Shown here: positions 7,483 to 16,357 of the stretch, in pieces
How the letters are laid out: every line of letters starts with the position of its first letter
Position numbering within the stretch: position 1 is the stretch's first letter
DNA from: Methylacidiphilum sp. Yel
GTDB lineage: Bacteria > Verrucomicrobiota > Verrucomicrobiia > Methylacidiphilales > Methylacidiphilaceae
DNA length: 64,000 nucleotides
Direction of reading: 5' to 3'
NCBI RefSeq assembly: GCF_004421185.1
Contig: NZ_LXQB01000011.1
Location: 20,464 to 84,463 of the forward strand
Notes under the pieces: model-generated
Told to the model about the DNA's origin: nothing
What the model saw: the letters and a program-made list of their open reading frames with translations, nothing else
Database searches by the model: none
Position numbers and translations under genes: made by a program

Positions 7483-8466
7483 ATGAATACAAAATATAGT
7501 GGGAATAGTTCTCCTTCATCTCCCAACGAGCTATCTAAAAATCCAAATGGTCTTTATATCAATACCATGCGTTCTCATTCCTTAAGTGAGGCCTTAAAAA
7601 CCTTTAAACAAAAAACCCAACTCCCCTCCCCTTTCTCTTCCAATGCTTCTCCCTTATCTTTAGAACAACCACGTCAAACTCTCTCTTCCAAGTCCACTAC
7701 TCAACTGGTCTCCAAAGGTCCATCCTCCAAAGGAGTAAGTGGTGAAGCCCTCATTAGATCTGTTCAACTGGTGAAAGAATATGGTGGAAGAAAAGTGGTT
7801 AATGGAGTGGATCTTGTTGTTAACAAAGGAGAAATTGTAGGGCTTTTAGGTCCTAATGGGGCAGGTAAAACAACCACCTTTTATATGCTTGTAGGCTTAG
7901 TGACGCCAACAAAAGGAAAGGTATTTATTGAAAATGAGGACGTAACAAAAATGCCGATGTATAAGAGAGCTAGAAAAGGATTAGGATATCTTCCTCAAGA
8001 AGAATCGGTATTTAGAAAGCTAACGGTAGAAGAAAATCTCATGGCTATTCTTGAATTTTTGGATATATCCAAGGAAGAGAGAATGCATCGGCTCGAAGAA
8101 CTTATTCGTGATTTTGGGTTGGAGAAAGTAAAAAAAACCATTGCGATGTCTTTGAGTGGAGGGGAAAAAAGGAGGCTCTCTATAGCAAGAGCCTTAACAA
8201 CCTCCCCTTCGATTTTACTGCTTGACGAGCCTTTTAGTGGAGTCGATCCACTGGCTGTTTATGATCTGCAACAGCTTGTCTTAAGTTTAAAAGAACGGGG
8301 CGTTAGTGTGCTCATAACAGACCACAATGTCAGAGAAACTCTATCCATCGTTGATCGTGCTTATCTTATATATGAAGGAAAAGTCATGAGCCACGGCACA
8401 AGTGAATTTTTAATCAACGATCCTATCACAAGAGAACTCTATCTTGGTCCTCGATTTAGCATGTAA
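7483..8466 (+). CDS. lptB: LptB-type ABC transporter ATPase with N-terminal extension
   Basis: This ATPase would drive lipopolysaccharide extraction and transport with LptFG and LptC. The ABC domain covers about residues 90-327: Walker A GPNGAGKT (123-130), a Q-loop in GYLPQEESVFRKLTVEENL, signature LSGGEKRR, Walker B ILLLDEPFSGVDP and H-loop TDHNV. The E-S-V-F-R-K-L run after the Q-loop is characteristic of LptB. Unusually, about 88 Ser/Pro/Lys-rich residues precede the domain; LptB is normally about 240 residues. Met29 is an alternative start, but even that leaves a 60-residue extension. It is encoded alone, with the partner Lpt genes elsewhere. Confidence 0.85.
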   Translation: MNTKYSGNSSPSSPNELSKNPNGLYINTMRSHSLSEALKTFKQKTQLPSPFSSNASPLSLEQPRQTLSSKSTTQLVSKGPSSKGVSGEALIRSVQLVKEYGGRKVVNGVDLVVNKGEIVGLLGPNGAGKTTTFYMLVGLVTPTKGKVFIENEDVTKMPMYKRARKGLGYLPQEESVFRKLTVEENLMAILEFLDISKEERMHRLEELIRDFGLEKVKKTIAMSLSGGEKRRLSIARALTTSPSILLLDEPFSGVDPLAVYDLQQLVLSLKERGVSVLITDHNVRETLSIVDRAYLIYEGKVMSHGTSEFLINDPITRELYLGPRFSM

Positions 8467-8556
8467 AATCTCTTCCTTTGCTATTTTTTACCAATAAAAA
8501 GTCGAATTGTACTTTATTGTTTTCATTCTTATATTTCTTCATTTCCAATAGGAGAG

Positions 8557-10536
8557 GTGCTTAGAAGAGGTTTTTTAAAAAACCCTAAGTATTTTTTCCA
8601 TACAAAACTACAAAAAGATAAAGAAAAGAAGCCTGTGATCGATTACGAATCTGAACTCAACGAAGAACAGAGAAAAGCGGTAACCGCTCCACTTGGTCCA
8701 ATCCTAGTTATTGCAGGAGCTGGAAGCGGAAAAACTCGTACTTTAACCTATCGGGTTTCCTATCTGATCGAAAAACAAATCAAACCCGACCATATCCTTC
8801 TAGCCACTTTTACCAATAAGGCTGCTAGAGAAATGCTCCACCGAGTTGATCGGCTTGTAAGAACAGATACCTCCAAAATTTGGGGAGGTACTTTTCATCA
8901 TCTTTGTAATAGGTTTTTAAGAAATCACGCTACAGCCATAGGTTTCGAGCAAAACTTTACGATCCTAGACAGGGAAGATTCCCTAAGTCTATTGTCTGAA
9001 TGTATTCAAGAACTGAATATAAAGCATAGTGGCAAACTTTTTCCTTCTCCAGAAGCCCTGCTTGAAATTTTCTCTTTATCAGTCAATAAAGTAAAGCCTC
9101 TTTGGAAAATCATCGAGGAAGCTTTCCCACATTTTTCTACTTATGCTGAAGACATTTCAAAGCTTCAGAAACTCTTCAACGAACGGAAAAAAAAGTCTCA
9201 ACTTGTAGATTATGATGATCTCCTATCCTATACGGTAAAACTTTTTCAAGAAAATGAAAAGATCTGTCGCTTTTATCAATCTTATTTTGAATACATTCTT
9301 GTTGACGAATATCAAGATACCAGTCGGATTCAAGCAGAGTTCATCGATATGCTCGCTCAACGCTTTCATCAAGTCATGGCGGTAGGAGATGATGCTCAAA
9401 GCATTTATTCCTGGCGCGGTGCAGAAATTGAAAATATCCTTACATTCCCTAAAAAATACCCATCAGCTTTAGTCGTTAACATAAAGACAAACTATCGAAG
9501 CACACCCGAAATTTTAGCTTTAGCCAATGCAGCCATAGCAGGCAATCAGTTCCAATTTCCAAAAGAATTAAAAGCCATTAGGAATAGTCTCAAAGAAAGC
9601 AAGCCGCTTCTGCTCAGCTGTTCAACGGCTTCTACTCAATCAATGGAGATTGCAAATCATATCGAAAAATTTAAAGCCCAGGGCATCAATTATAACGAAA
9701 TCGCTATTCTCTATAGAGCACATTTTCACGCATTAGAAATCCAACTTGAATTGACCCGCAGAAAGATTCCTTTTGAAATCACTAGTGGCATCCGTTTTTT
9801 TGAACAAGCTCATATAAAAGACATTTGTGCCTTTTTACGATTTTACATCAATCCATACGATGAAACTGCTTTTAAACGAATTGTAAAAATGTTTCCTGGA
9901 GTTGGACAAAAAACGGTGTCGAAACTTTGGGAAGAATATATAACTATCACCGGGTCAATAGAAAAACTCAGCCCTCCCAAAGTCTCCTCAAAGGCATGGA
10001 AAAATTGGTTAGACCTCCAAAAGATGTTAGCATCTAAAGAGTATGAAAATAATCCTTCCAAACAACTCGAAGCTGTTCTTAATGGAGTGTATATGGAGCA
10101 TTTAAAAGTCCTTTATGACAGCTATCAGAGAAGACTTGAAGACATTGAAGGGCTTATTAGTTTTGCTTCCAATTACGATGCCACCGAAGACTTTCTTTCC
10201 CAGGTTTCCTTGTTAACAGGAGTGGATACAGCCCAGGAGGAAAAAAATGGGGTACGTTTAAGTACGATCCATCAAGCCAAAGGATTGGAATGGAAAATAG
10301 TTTTTTTGATTATGCTGTGCGATGGACTATTCCCTTCAAATTATTCTTTAAAGCATGCAGCACTCCTTGAAGAAGAAAGAAGACTTTTTTATGTCGCTGC
10401 AACACGAGCAAAAGATCAACTTTTTCTATGTTATCCCTGCAGTAGGTCTTTTAACTATCGAGAAACTCTTTATCTCCCCTCACGTTTTGTTGAAGAAATC
10501 CCAAAAAATCTTTTGGTCGAAGTAAAACTGCCTTAA
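8557..10536 (+). CDS. UvrD/PcrA/Rep-family superfamily I DNA helicase
   Basis: This is a 3'-5' ATP-dependent DNA helicase for repair or replication restart. All SF1A motifs are seen in order: Q-motif LNEEQRKAV (about 34-42), Walker A GAGSGKT (54-60), DEYQDTS, GDDAQSIYSWRGAEI, NYRSTPEIL, STIHQAKGLEW and RLFYVAATRAKDQLFL. At 659 residues it is somewhat shorter than UvrD and lacks its usual C-terminal tail, so it may be closer to Rep or PcrA. The start is GTG 8557; a GGAG sequence lies very close to it, so the exact start is uncertain. dnaE begins 12 bases after its stop, suggesting co-transcription with the replicative polymerase. Confidence 0.88.
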   Translation: MLRRGFLKNPKYFFHTKLQKDKEKKPVIDYESELNEEQRKAVTAPLGPILVIAGAGSGKTRTLTYRVSYLIEKQIKPDHILLATFTNKAAREMLHRVDRLVRTDTSKIWGGTFHHLCNRFLRNHATAIGFEQNFTILDREDSLSLLSECIQELNIKHSGKLFPSPEALLEIFSLSVNKVKPLWKIIEEAFPHFSTYAEDISKLQKLFNERKKKSQLVDYDDLLSYTVKLFQENEKICRFYQSYFEYILVDEYQDTSRIQAEFIDMLAQRFHQVMAVGDDAQSIYSWRGAEIENILTFPKKYPSALVVNIKTNYRSTPEILALANAAIAGNQFQFPKELKAIRNSLKESKPLLLSCSTASTQSMEIANHIEKFKAQGINYNEIAILYRAHFHALEIQLELTRRKIPFEITSGIRFFEQAHIKDICAFLRFYINPYDETAFKRIVKMFPGVGQKTVSKLWEEYITITGSIEKLSPPKVSSKAWKNWLDLQKMLASKEYENNPSKQLEAVLNGVYMEHLKVLYDSYQRRLEDIEGLISFASNYDATEDFLSQVSLLTGVDTAQEEKNGVRLSTIHQAKGLEWKIVFLIMLCDGLFPSNYSLKHAALLEEERRLFYVAATRAKDQLFLCYPCSRSFNYRETLYLPSRFVEEIPKNLLVEVKLP

Positions 10537-10548
10537 TCTATTGCTATT

Positions 10549-13500
10549 ATGAGTGAGGGCTTTGTTCATCTCCATCTCCATTCAGAATACAGTCTTCTTG
10601 ATGCATCTGCTCGAATCAAAGATATCGTCAACAAAGCTAAAGAGTTGGGCATGCCAGCGGTAGCGCTCACTGATCATGGAAATCTTTATGGGACGATCGA
10701 ATTTTACAAAGCTTGCATTCAAGAAAACATCAAACCCATCATCGGCTGTGAAGCTTATATAACTGCTGGAAGCCGCTTTGACCGCAAAGGCAGTAGAGAG
10801 AAAATCTACCATATTACTCTTTTAGCTAAGAATCAACAAGGGTATAAGAATCTTTTAAGACTCATTTCTTTATCTCATCTAGAAGGATTCTATTACAAAC
10901 CCAGAATCGATCGGATTCTGCTTAAAGAATGTGGCCAAGGGATTATTGGTACGAGTGGCTGCATGAATGGAGAGATTCCACAAAAGATTTTGGAAGGAGA
11001 CATCAAAGCGGCTAAAAAGCTTGCCGAAGAGTATAGCCGTCTATTTGAACCCGAGTGCTTTTATTTAGAAATACAAAACCATGGCTTAAAAGAAGAAGCC
11101 ACAATAAGAGAAGTGCTCGCCGATTTTTCTAAGAGTTTGGGACTGCCTTTGGTGGCTACTAATGATGTCCACTACATGGAGCAAGAAGACGCCCAATACC
11201 ATGATGTTTTACTCTGTATTGGAACAGCCAGCCAGATCAATGACACTAAAAGAAAGAAATACCCTTGCGCTGAATTTTACTTCAAATCCCCCCAACAAAT
11301 GGAAGAGCTTTTTAAGGAATATCCTCAAGCTCTAGAAAACACTTTGACTATAGCCAACCAATGTGATGTTTTCATTGAGTTAGGTAAAAACCGGTTTCCT
11401 GCCTATCATCCTCCTGCTCCCTATAGTCAAGAAGAATATTTAAAAAAGCTCTGTTATGAAGGCTTAGAAAAAAGATATGGCGACAGGAACCTAGAGGAAA
11501 AGGAGAAAATAAAAGAAAGATTGGATTATGAACTGTCCGTTATAGAAAAGACAGGTTTTTCGAGTTATTTTTTAATAGTCTGGGATTTTATCCATTATGC
11601 CAAAAAAGAAGGCATTCCTGTAGGTCCAGGCAGAGGCAGTGCAGCAGGTAGCCTAACAGCCTATATCCTAGAAATCACTGATATTGACCCTTTAAAGTAT
11701 AAATTGGTCTTCGAAAGATTTCTCAATCCACAAAGGGTTTCACCTCCTGATATTGACATCGATTTTTGTTATAACCGCCGTTCAGAGGTTATTGATTATG
11801 TCAGAAAAAAATATGGAGAGAGATCTGTCGCCCAAATTATCACTTTTGGGACGATGGGAGCAAAGATGGCGGTAAGAGATGTAGCTAGAGTGCTGGGTCT
11901 AAGCTATCAAGAAGCGGATCGTATTGCCAAGATGATCCCAACTGACTCGTCAATGACCATAGAGAAGGCCAAAGAACTGAATCCGCTCCTCCAACAACTC
12001 TATGCTCATGATCCACAATGCCAAGAAGTTCTCAATATCGCCTCCAAACTGGAAGGATTAACTAGACAGGCTGGTGTGCATGCAGCTGGGGTTGTTATTT
12101 CTGATGGAGATCTGCTGGATTTTGTCCCTCTTTCTCGCGGAGATAATGAAGAAATAGTGACTCAATGGTCCATGGAACCTATTGCAGAAATCGGACTGCT
12201 GAAAATGGATTTCTTAGGGCTAAAAACGCTAACTGTCATTTCTGAATGCTTGGAGCTTATAAAAAAAAGCGGGGAAAATCAAACACTTGATCCAAATCGT
12301 TTTCCCCTTGATGACAAGAAAACATACGAGCTTTTGGGACTTGGATGGACCGTAGGGGTATTCCAGCTGGAATCACCGGGTATGGTTGAGCTAGCTAAAA
12401 AACTTAAACCAGGAAATATCGAAGATATCATCGCTCTAGTGGCTCTTTATAGACCAGGACCAATGGAAAATATTCCTGCCTATGCTGAAAGAAAGTTAGG
12501 CAAGGTGCCTATAACCTATGACCATCCTCTTTTAGAACCGATTCTAAAGGATACCTACGGGGTTATGATCTATCAGGAACAAGTCATGCAAGCGGCTAGC
12601 GTTTTGGCTGGTTATTCTTTAGGAGAATCAGATCTTCTGAGAAGAGCCATGGGCAAAAAAAAGCCTGAAGAAATGCGAAAGCATCGCAGCCTATTTGTCA
12701 AAGGATGCAAGGAAAAAAACAACATTCCTGAAGAAAAGGCCAATCAGATTTTCGAAACGCTGGAAAAGTTTGCTGGTTATGGTTTTAATAAAGCTCATAG
12801 CGCCTGTTATGGTTATTTGGCTTATGTTACTGCTTATCTCAAAGCAAACTACCCTGTATTTTACCTTTGTACGCTTTTATCTAACGAGTTAGGAGATACC
12901 GAAAAAATCTCCCAACTTGTTTCCGAATGCAGACGAATGGGTATTGCCGTTTTACCACCCGATATTCTCAAAAGCGAGGTACGCTTTTCAGTAGAAAATG
13001 GAGCGATCCGCTGGGGACTTTCAGCAATTAAAAACGTAGGAGAGTCTGTTGCGGAAGCAATAGTACGAGCAAGGAAAAAACATGGCGATTTTGCTTCCCT
13101 GTATGAGCTGTGTGCGCATCTTGACTGTCCATTAAATAAAAAGTTTTTAGAAAGTCTGATTAAATCTGGTGCGTGTGATAGCCTTAGAAAAAGTAGAAAA
13201 GAATTGCTTGAGAGTCTTGGAGAGGCAATGGCTCAAGGAAACAAAACTTCCAAAGAAAGGTTAAGTGGCCAACAGTGTCTTTTTGAAGAACCCAAAGAGA
13301 ACAATCCTAAGGCTTCTGAAATAGCCGAAGAGTATCCACTGAACCTTCGGCTCCAATGGGAAAAGGAACTATTAGGAATCTATTTAAGTGGTCATCCAAT
13401 TGATGAATGGATGCCTCTGATCAAATTATTCCAACAAATCCCAATTTCCCAGCTGCAAGAGCTAGCGGATAATACTCGGCTTTACATCCCTGGAGTTATC

Positions 13501-14034
13501 ACTCAAATTGAGAAAAAGACTTCCCAAAAATCCAAAAAACCCTATCTGAAGCTTATGCTCGAAGATCAGACTGGACATATCGAAGCCATTCTTTTTTCCG
13601 ACGCATTCCAAGCGACTTCTACCAATGAATGGGGAGCAAAGGCTTTTATTGTAGATGCTCAGATAAATAAAAAAGAAGAAAGTATTTCGATTCGATCTTC
13701 ACATCTTTTTACTATAGAAGAAGCTATTGAGCACTTAAAACCTAGGCTTTTTTTGACCATTGCTGAAGAAAACTGGACTCCAAACCACTGGAAGAAGCTT
13801 CACGATATTCTTTTAAAGCATCCAGGCAATACCCCTGTTGTATTAAGGTATCTAACAAAAGAAGTCGTATGTGAAATCGCCACCGGCGAAACCTTTAATG
13901 TTAATGTTTTGCCTTCTCATCTGCCTTCCCTTTTGCAGGAGTTAACTGCTCTGCTCCCTCAAGATTCCTTAAAACTGAAATTTAATAAATCTTCTTACGA
14001 TCATTCCAAGCAAAGCTCTCTTCCCTACTCATGA
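10549..14034 (+). CDS. dnaE: DNA polymerase III alpha subunit
   Basis: This is the replicative C-family polymerase. The N-terminal PHP domain begins with HLHLHSEYSLLDA. The palm contains GPGRGSAAGSL and the PDIDIDF motif, with catalytic Asp at residues 401 and 403; the third acidic residue lies in KMDFLGLKTL near 554. The helix-hairpin-helix region and the C-terminal OB fold (LYIPGVITQIEKK) follow. At 1161 residues it matches the E. coli-type DnaE1 length. The C-terminal tail is Ser/Lys-rich. The gene overlaps aroB by four bases (ATGA), so the two are translationally coupled. Confidence 0.97.
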   Translation: MSEGFVHLHLHSEYSLLDASARIKDIVNKAKELGMPAVALTDHGNLYGTIEFYKACIQENIKPIIGCEAYITAGSRFDRKGSREKIYHITLLAKNQQGYKNLLRLISLSHLEGFYYKPRIDRILLKECGQGIIGTSGCMNGEIPQKILEGDIKAAKKLAEEYSRLFEPECFYLEIQNHGLKEEATIREVLADFSKSLGLPLVATNDVHYMEQEDAQYHDVLLCIGTASQINDTKRKKYPCAEFYFKSPQQMEELFKEYPQALENTLTIANQCDVFIELGKNRFPAYHPPAPYSQEEYLKKLCYEGLEKRYGDRNLEEKEKIKERLDYELSVIEKTGFSSYFLIVWDFIHYAKKEGIPVGPGRGSAAGSLTAYILEITDIDPLKYKLVFERFLNPQRVSPPDIDIDFCYNRRSEVIDYVRKKYGERSVAQIITFGTMGAKMAVRDVARVLGLSYQEADRIAKMIPTDSSMTIEKAKELNPLLQQLYAHDPQCQEVLNIASKLEGLTRQAGVHAAGVVISDGDLLDFVPLSRGDNEEIVTQWSMEPIAEIGLLKMDFLGLKTLTVISECLELIKKSGENQTLDPNRFPLDDKKTYELLGLGWTVGVFQLESPGMVELAKKLKPGNIEDIIALVALYRPGPMENIPAYAERKLGKVPITYDHPLLEPILKDTYGVMIYQEQVMQAASVLAGYSLGESDLLRRAMGKKKPEEMRKHRSLFVKGCKEKNNIPEEKANQIFETLEKFAGYGFNKAHSACYGYLAYVTAYLKANYPVFYLCTLLSNELGDTEKISQLVSECRRMGIAVLPPDILKSEVRFSVENGAIRWGLSAIKNVGESVAEAIVRARKKHGDFASLYELCAHLDCPLNKKFLESLIKSGACDSLRKSRKELLESLGEAMAQGNKTSKERLSGQQCLFEEPKENNPKASEIAEEYPLNLRLQWEKELLGIYLSGHPIDEWMPLIKLFQQIPISQLQELADNTRLYIPGVITQIEKKTSQKSKKPYLKLMLEDQTGHIEAILFSDAFQATSTNEWGAKAFIVDAQINKKEESISIRSSHLFTIEEAIEHLKPRLFLTIAEENWTPNHWKKLHDILLKHPGNTPVVLRYLTKEVVCEIATGETFNVNVLPSHLPSLLQELTALLPQDSLKLKFNKSSYDHSKQSSLPYS

Positions 14035-15113
14035 ATAACGAAAGTCTTATTATAAGGGTATCGACTCCAAGTAGAAACTACTTGGTTCGGATAGGCAGAG
14101 GCCTCCTACAGTCAAGTGGTTTGCTTGCCTCCCAATTAGGTTTGGAAAACCGAGTCGTTCTTTTACATGACGAAGCAGTCAAAACTTATGCCCTGCAAAT
14201 AATCGATTCACTGAAAGGCTATGGCTTCAAGCCTGGGATTATTTCTATTGCTTCGGGAGAAAAATCAAAAAGTTTTAGGACTCTAGAAGCAATTGTCAAA
14301 AGGCTTGCAGAAATGAAGTTGGATCGCAAAAGTACACTACTCGCTTTGGGCGGTGGTGTTACAGGCGATCTCGTTGGATTTGCTGCTTCTATATTCCTTA
14401 GAGGAATATCTTTCATTCTCATTCCTACAACCCTTTTAGCAATGGTTGACAGCTCTATTGGAGGAAAAACAGGCATTAATCTTCCTCAAGGGAAAAATTT
14501 AATTGGCTCGTTCTATCAGCCACTTGAAGTATGGATCGATCCTGAAGTTTTGCATACGCTCTCGCCAAGACTCCTCAGTGCAGGTATGGCTGAAGTCATC
14601 AAATACGGGATGATTGCTGAAGAAAAGTTGCTGGAGGAAATTGAAAAAAAAGAGGAAGCCAATCTCCTCGATCTGATAAAAAGAAGTGTTGAAATCAAAG
14701 CAAAAATAGTAAGCGAAGACGAACAAGAAAAAACTGGGAAAAGAGCTATTCTCAATTTTGGCCATACTCTAGGACATGCCCTAGAAGCAGCCAACCAGTA
14801 TAAAGATCTTTTGCATGGTGAAGCCGTTGCTATCGGAATGCATGCTGCCTGCTTGCTCTCCAATTGGTTATTGTCGTTTCCACTTTCTTCGATTGAAAGA
14901 TTAAAACACATTTTGCGATTATACTCTTTACCTCTGATCGCTAAGGGGTTTTCCAAACAAGCAATCCTCCATGCCCTTGCTGTAGACAAAAAAAGAGTTC
15001 AAGGCGTTAATTCTTGGATTCTCCTTCAGTCTATTGGTTTTCCAGTTATTAGCAAAGAGGTAAAAAAAGCCGATATTGACCGCCTACTAAAAGAAATCCT
15101 ACAAGGGAGCTAA
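14031..15113 (+). CDS. aroB: 3-dehydroquinate synthase
   Basis: This is the second step of the shikimate pathway, converting DAHP to 3-dehydroquinate with NAD and a divalent metal. Recognisable parts are the NAD-binding ALGGGVTGDLVGFAASIF, the PTTLLAMVDSSIGGKTGIN region, GMAEVIKYGMI with its metal Glu, and the metal-binding NFGHTLGHALE and LHGEAVAIGMH. The 360-residue length is normal. Its start codon overlaps the dnaE stop, an unusual partner for an aromatic biosynthesis gene that probably reflects operon compaction. The decayed dprA lies immediately downstream. Confidence 0.96.
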   Translation: MNNESLIIRVSTPSRNYLVRIGRGLLQSSGLLASQLGLENRVVLLHDEAVKTYALQIIDSLKGYGFKPGIISIASGEKSKSFRTLEAIVKRLAEMKLDRKSTLLALGGGVTGDLVGFAASIFLRGISFILIPTTLLAMVDSSIGGKTGINLPQGKNLIGSFYQPLEVWIDPEVLHTLSPRLLSAGMAEVIKYGMIAEEKLLEEIEKKEEANLLDLIKRSVEIKAKIVSEDEQEKTGKRAILNFGHTLGHALEAANQYKDLLHGEAVAIGMHAACLLSNWLLSFPLSSIERLKHILRLYSLPLIAKGFSKQAILHALAVDKKRVQGVNSWILLQSIGFPVISKEVKKADIDRLLKEILQGS

Positions 15114-15117
15114 TCGA

Positions 15118-16258
15118 ACTGTTGGCATGAACAATGATTATTATATAAAGTTCGACTTTATCTTCGATTTTTACAAATCCCGGCAATAGGATCCGGAAGC
15201 AAAAATCATCACCGATTGTGGTGGCATTGAAAATGTTTTTCAAGACTACATCAAAAGAGATTGTTGAAAAATGTGGTTTAAGCCAAAAAATCACTCAGAA
15301 AATTTTCCTGCCTATTGATGAATAGAAGATTAATGAGAAAATCAATTAGTATAGGAACCTTGGCATAGAGGCAATTTGTTACGAGGACCCTACGTATCCT
15401 TCGGTACTTAAAGCTATTGATTCTCCGCCCTTAATGCTTTATTGCAAAGGACAGATTCCAGAAAAACGGAACTGTGGTATTGCCATTGTGGGAAGCAGAA
15501 ATCTAACCCCTTATGGCATCCAAATAGCTAGAAGACTCGCCTATCAAATTGTTAGGGTAGGATTTGGTATCATTTCAGATGGTGCTTTGGGTATAAGCTA
15601 CCCACGCTCAACTGTGAGCTCTGTGGCTGCAGAGGGAATCACATGGGCCATAATGGGTTCAGGACTGGGTTGGTTTCATCCCCCTCAAAAGAATCTTGAA
15701 TTATTAGAAAAGGTCATGAAAAAAGGATTGATCCCTAGTGAATTTCCTCCTGGAACAGCACCTAGCCGATCTACTGTTCTTCTCAAAAATAGGATTATTA
15801 GTGGCTTATCTATTGGGGTGATGGTGAAAGCTGTCCAGGGACGTACCTCCCTTTTAACTGCTCTCAATAGCTCTGGAACAGGGCAGACAACTTTTTACCG
15901 TTCCTGGTCGTAGAGACAATCTCTTTGCTTTTGGCCCCAATCAGCTTATCAAAAAGGGAGCAAAGCTTGTATGTGCCTTAGAGGATATTCTTGAAGAGAT
16001 TAGTTATTCTTAGAGATTAGTTATCTATCCCCTTTGGTCTATTCGAAGAGAGGGGATAAAGAAAGAGCTTCAAAAATTAAACTTTCTAAGGATGAACAAC
16101 AGGTGTATCTAGCCATGGAAGCAGAAGAAACTTCTATAGAAGAATTGGTCAGAAAAACAGGCTTAGCTCTTGCTACCCTTTTTTCTGTATTAAATCGATT
16201 AGGGACGAAAAAAATCGTTTGTCAACTTCCTTTAAGGCGTTATGACCGGACTTTGTAA
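15118..16258 (+). pseudogene. dprA: Decayed dprA (DNA processing protein A)
   Basis: The pieces of a DprA protein lie in order but in different frames. 15118-15300 carries a degraded N-terminal helix-hairpin-helix region (LQIPAIGSGS, KIITDCGGIENVF) with several stops. From about 15365 an open frame without an ATG reads YEDPTYPSVLKAIDSPP, then CGIAIVGSRNLTPYGIQIAR and RIISGLSIGV. The Rossmann-fold signature expected as GLARGID reads SDGALGIS, so it is also mutated. Near 15890 the frame shifts to GRRDNLFAFGPNQLIKKGAK. 16034-16258 encodes the DprA winged-helix tail (LSKDEQQVYLAM to QLPLRRYDRTL). DprA loads RecA on incoming single-stranded DNA in natural transformation. The dprA-topoisomerase neighbourhood, common in bacteria, is retained. 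Confidence 0.88.
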
Positions 16259-16357
16259 AGGGAAAAACTAGAATGGCTCACTTAAATGCTTTTAGATTTC
16301 TTGTGTAAAATATTTTAATAAATATCATTGAATAAGCAAAACAAACAAAAGAACGAG

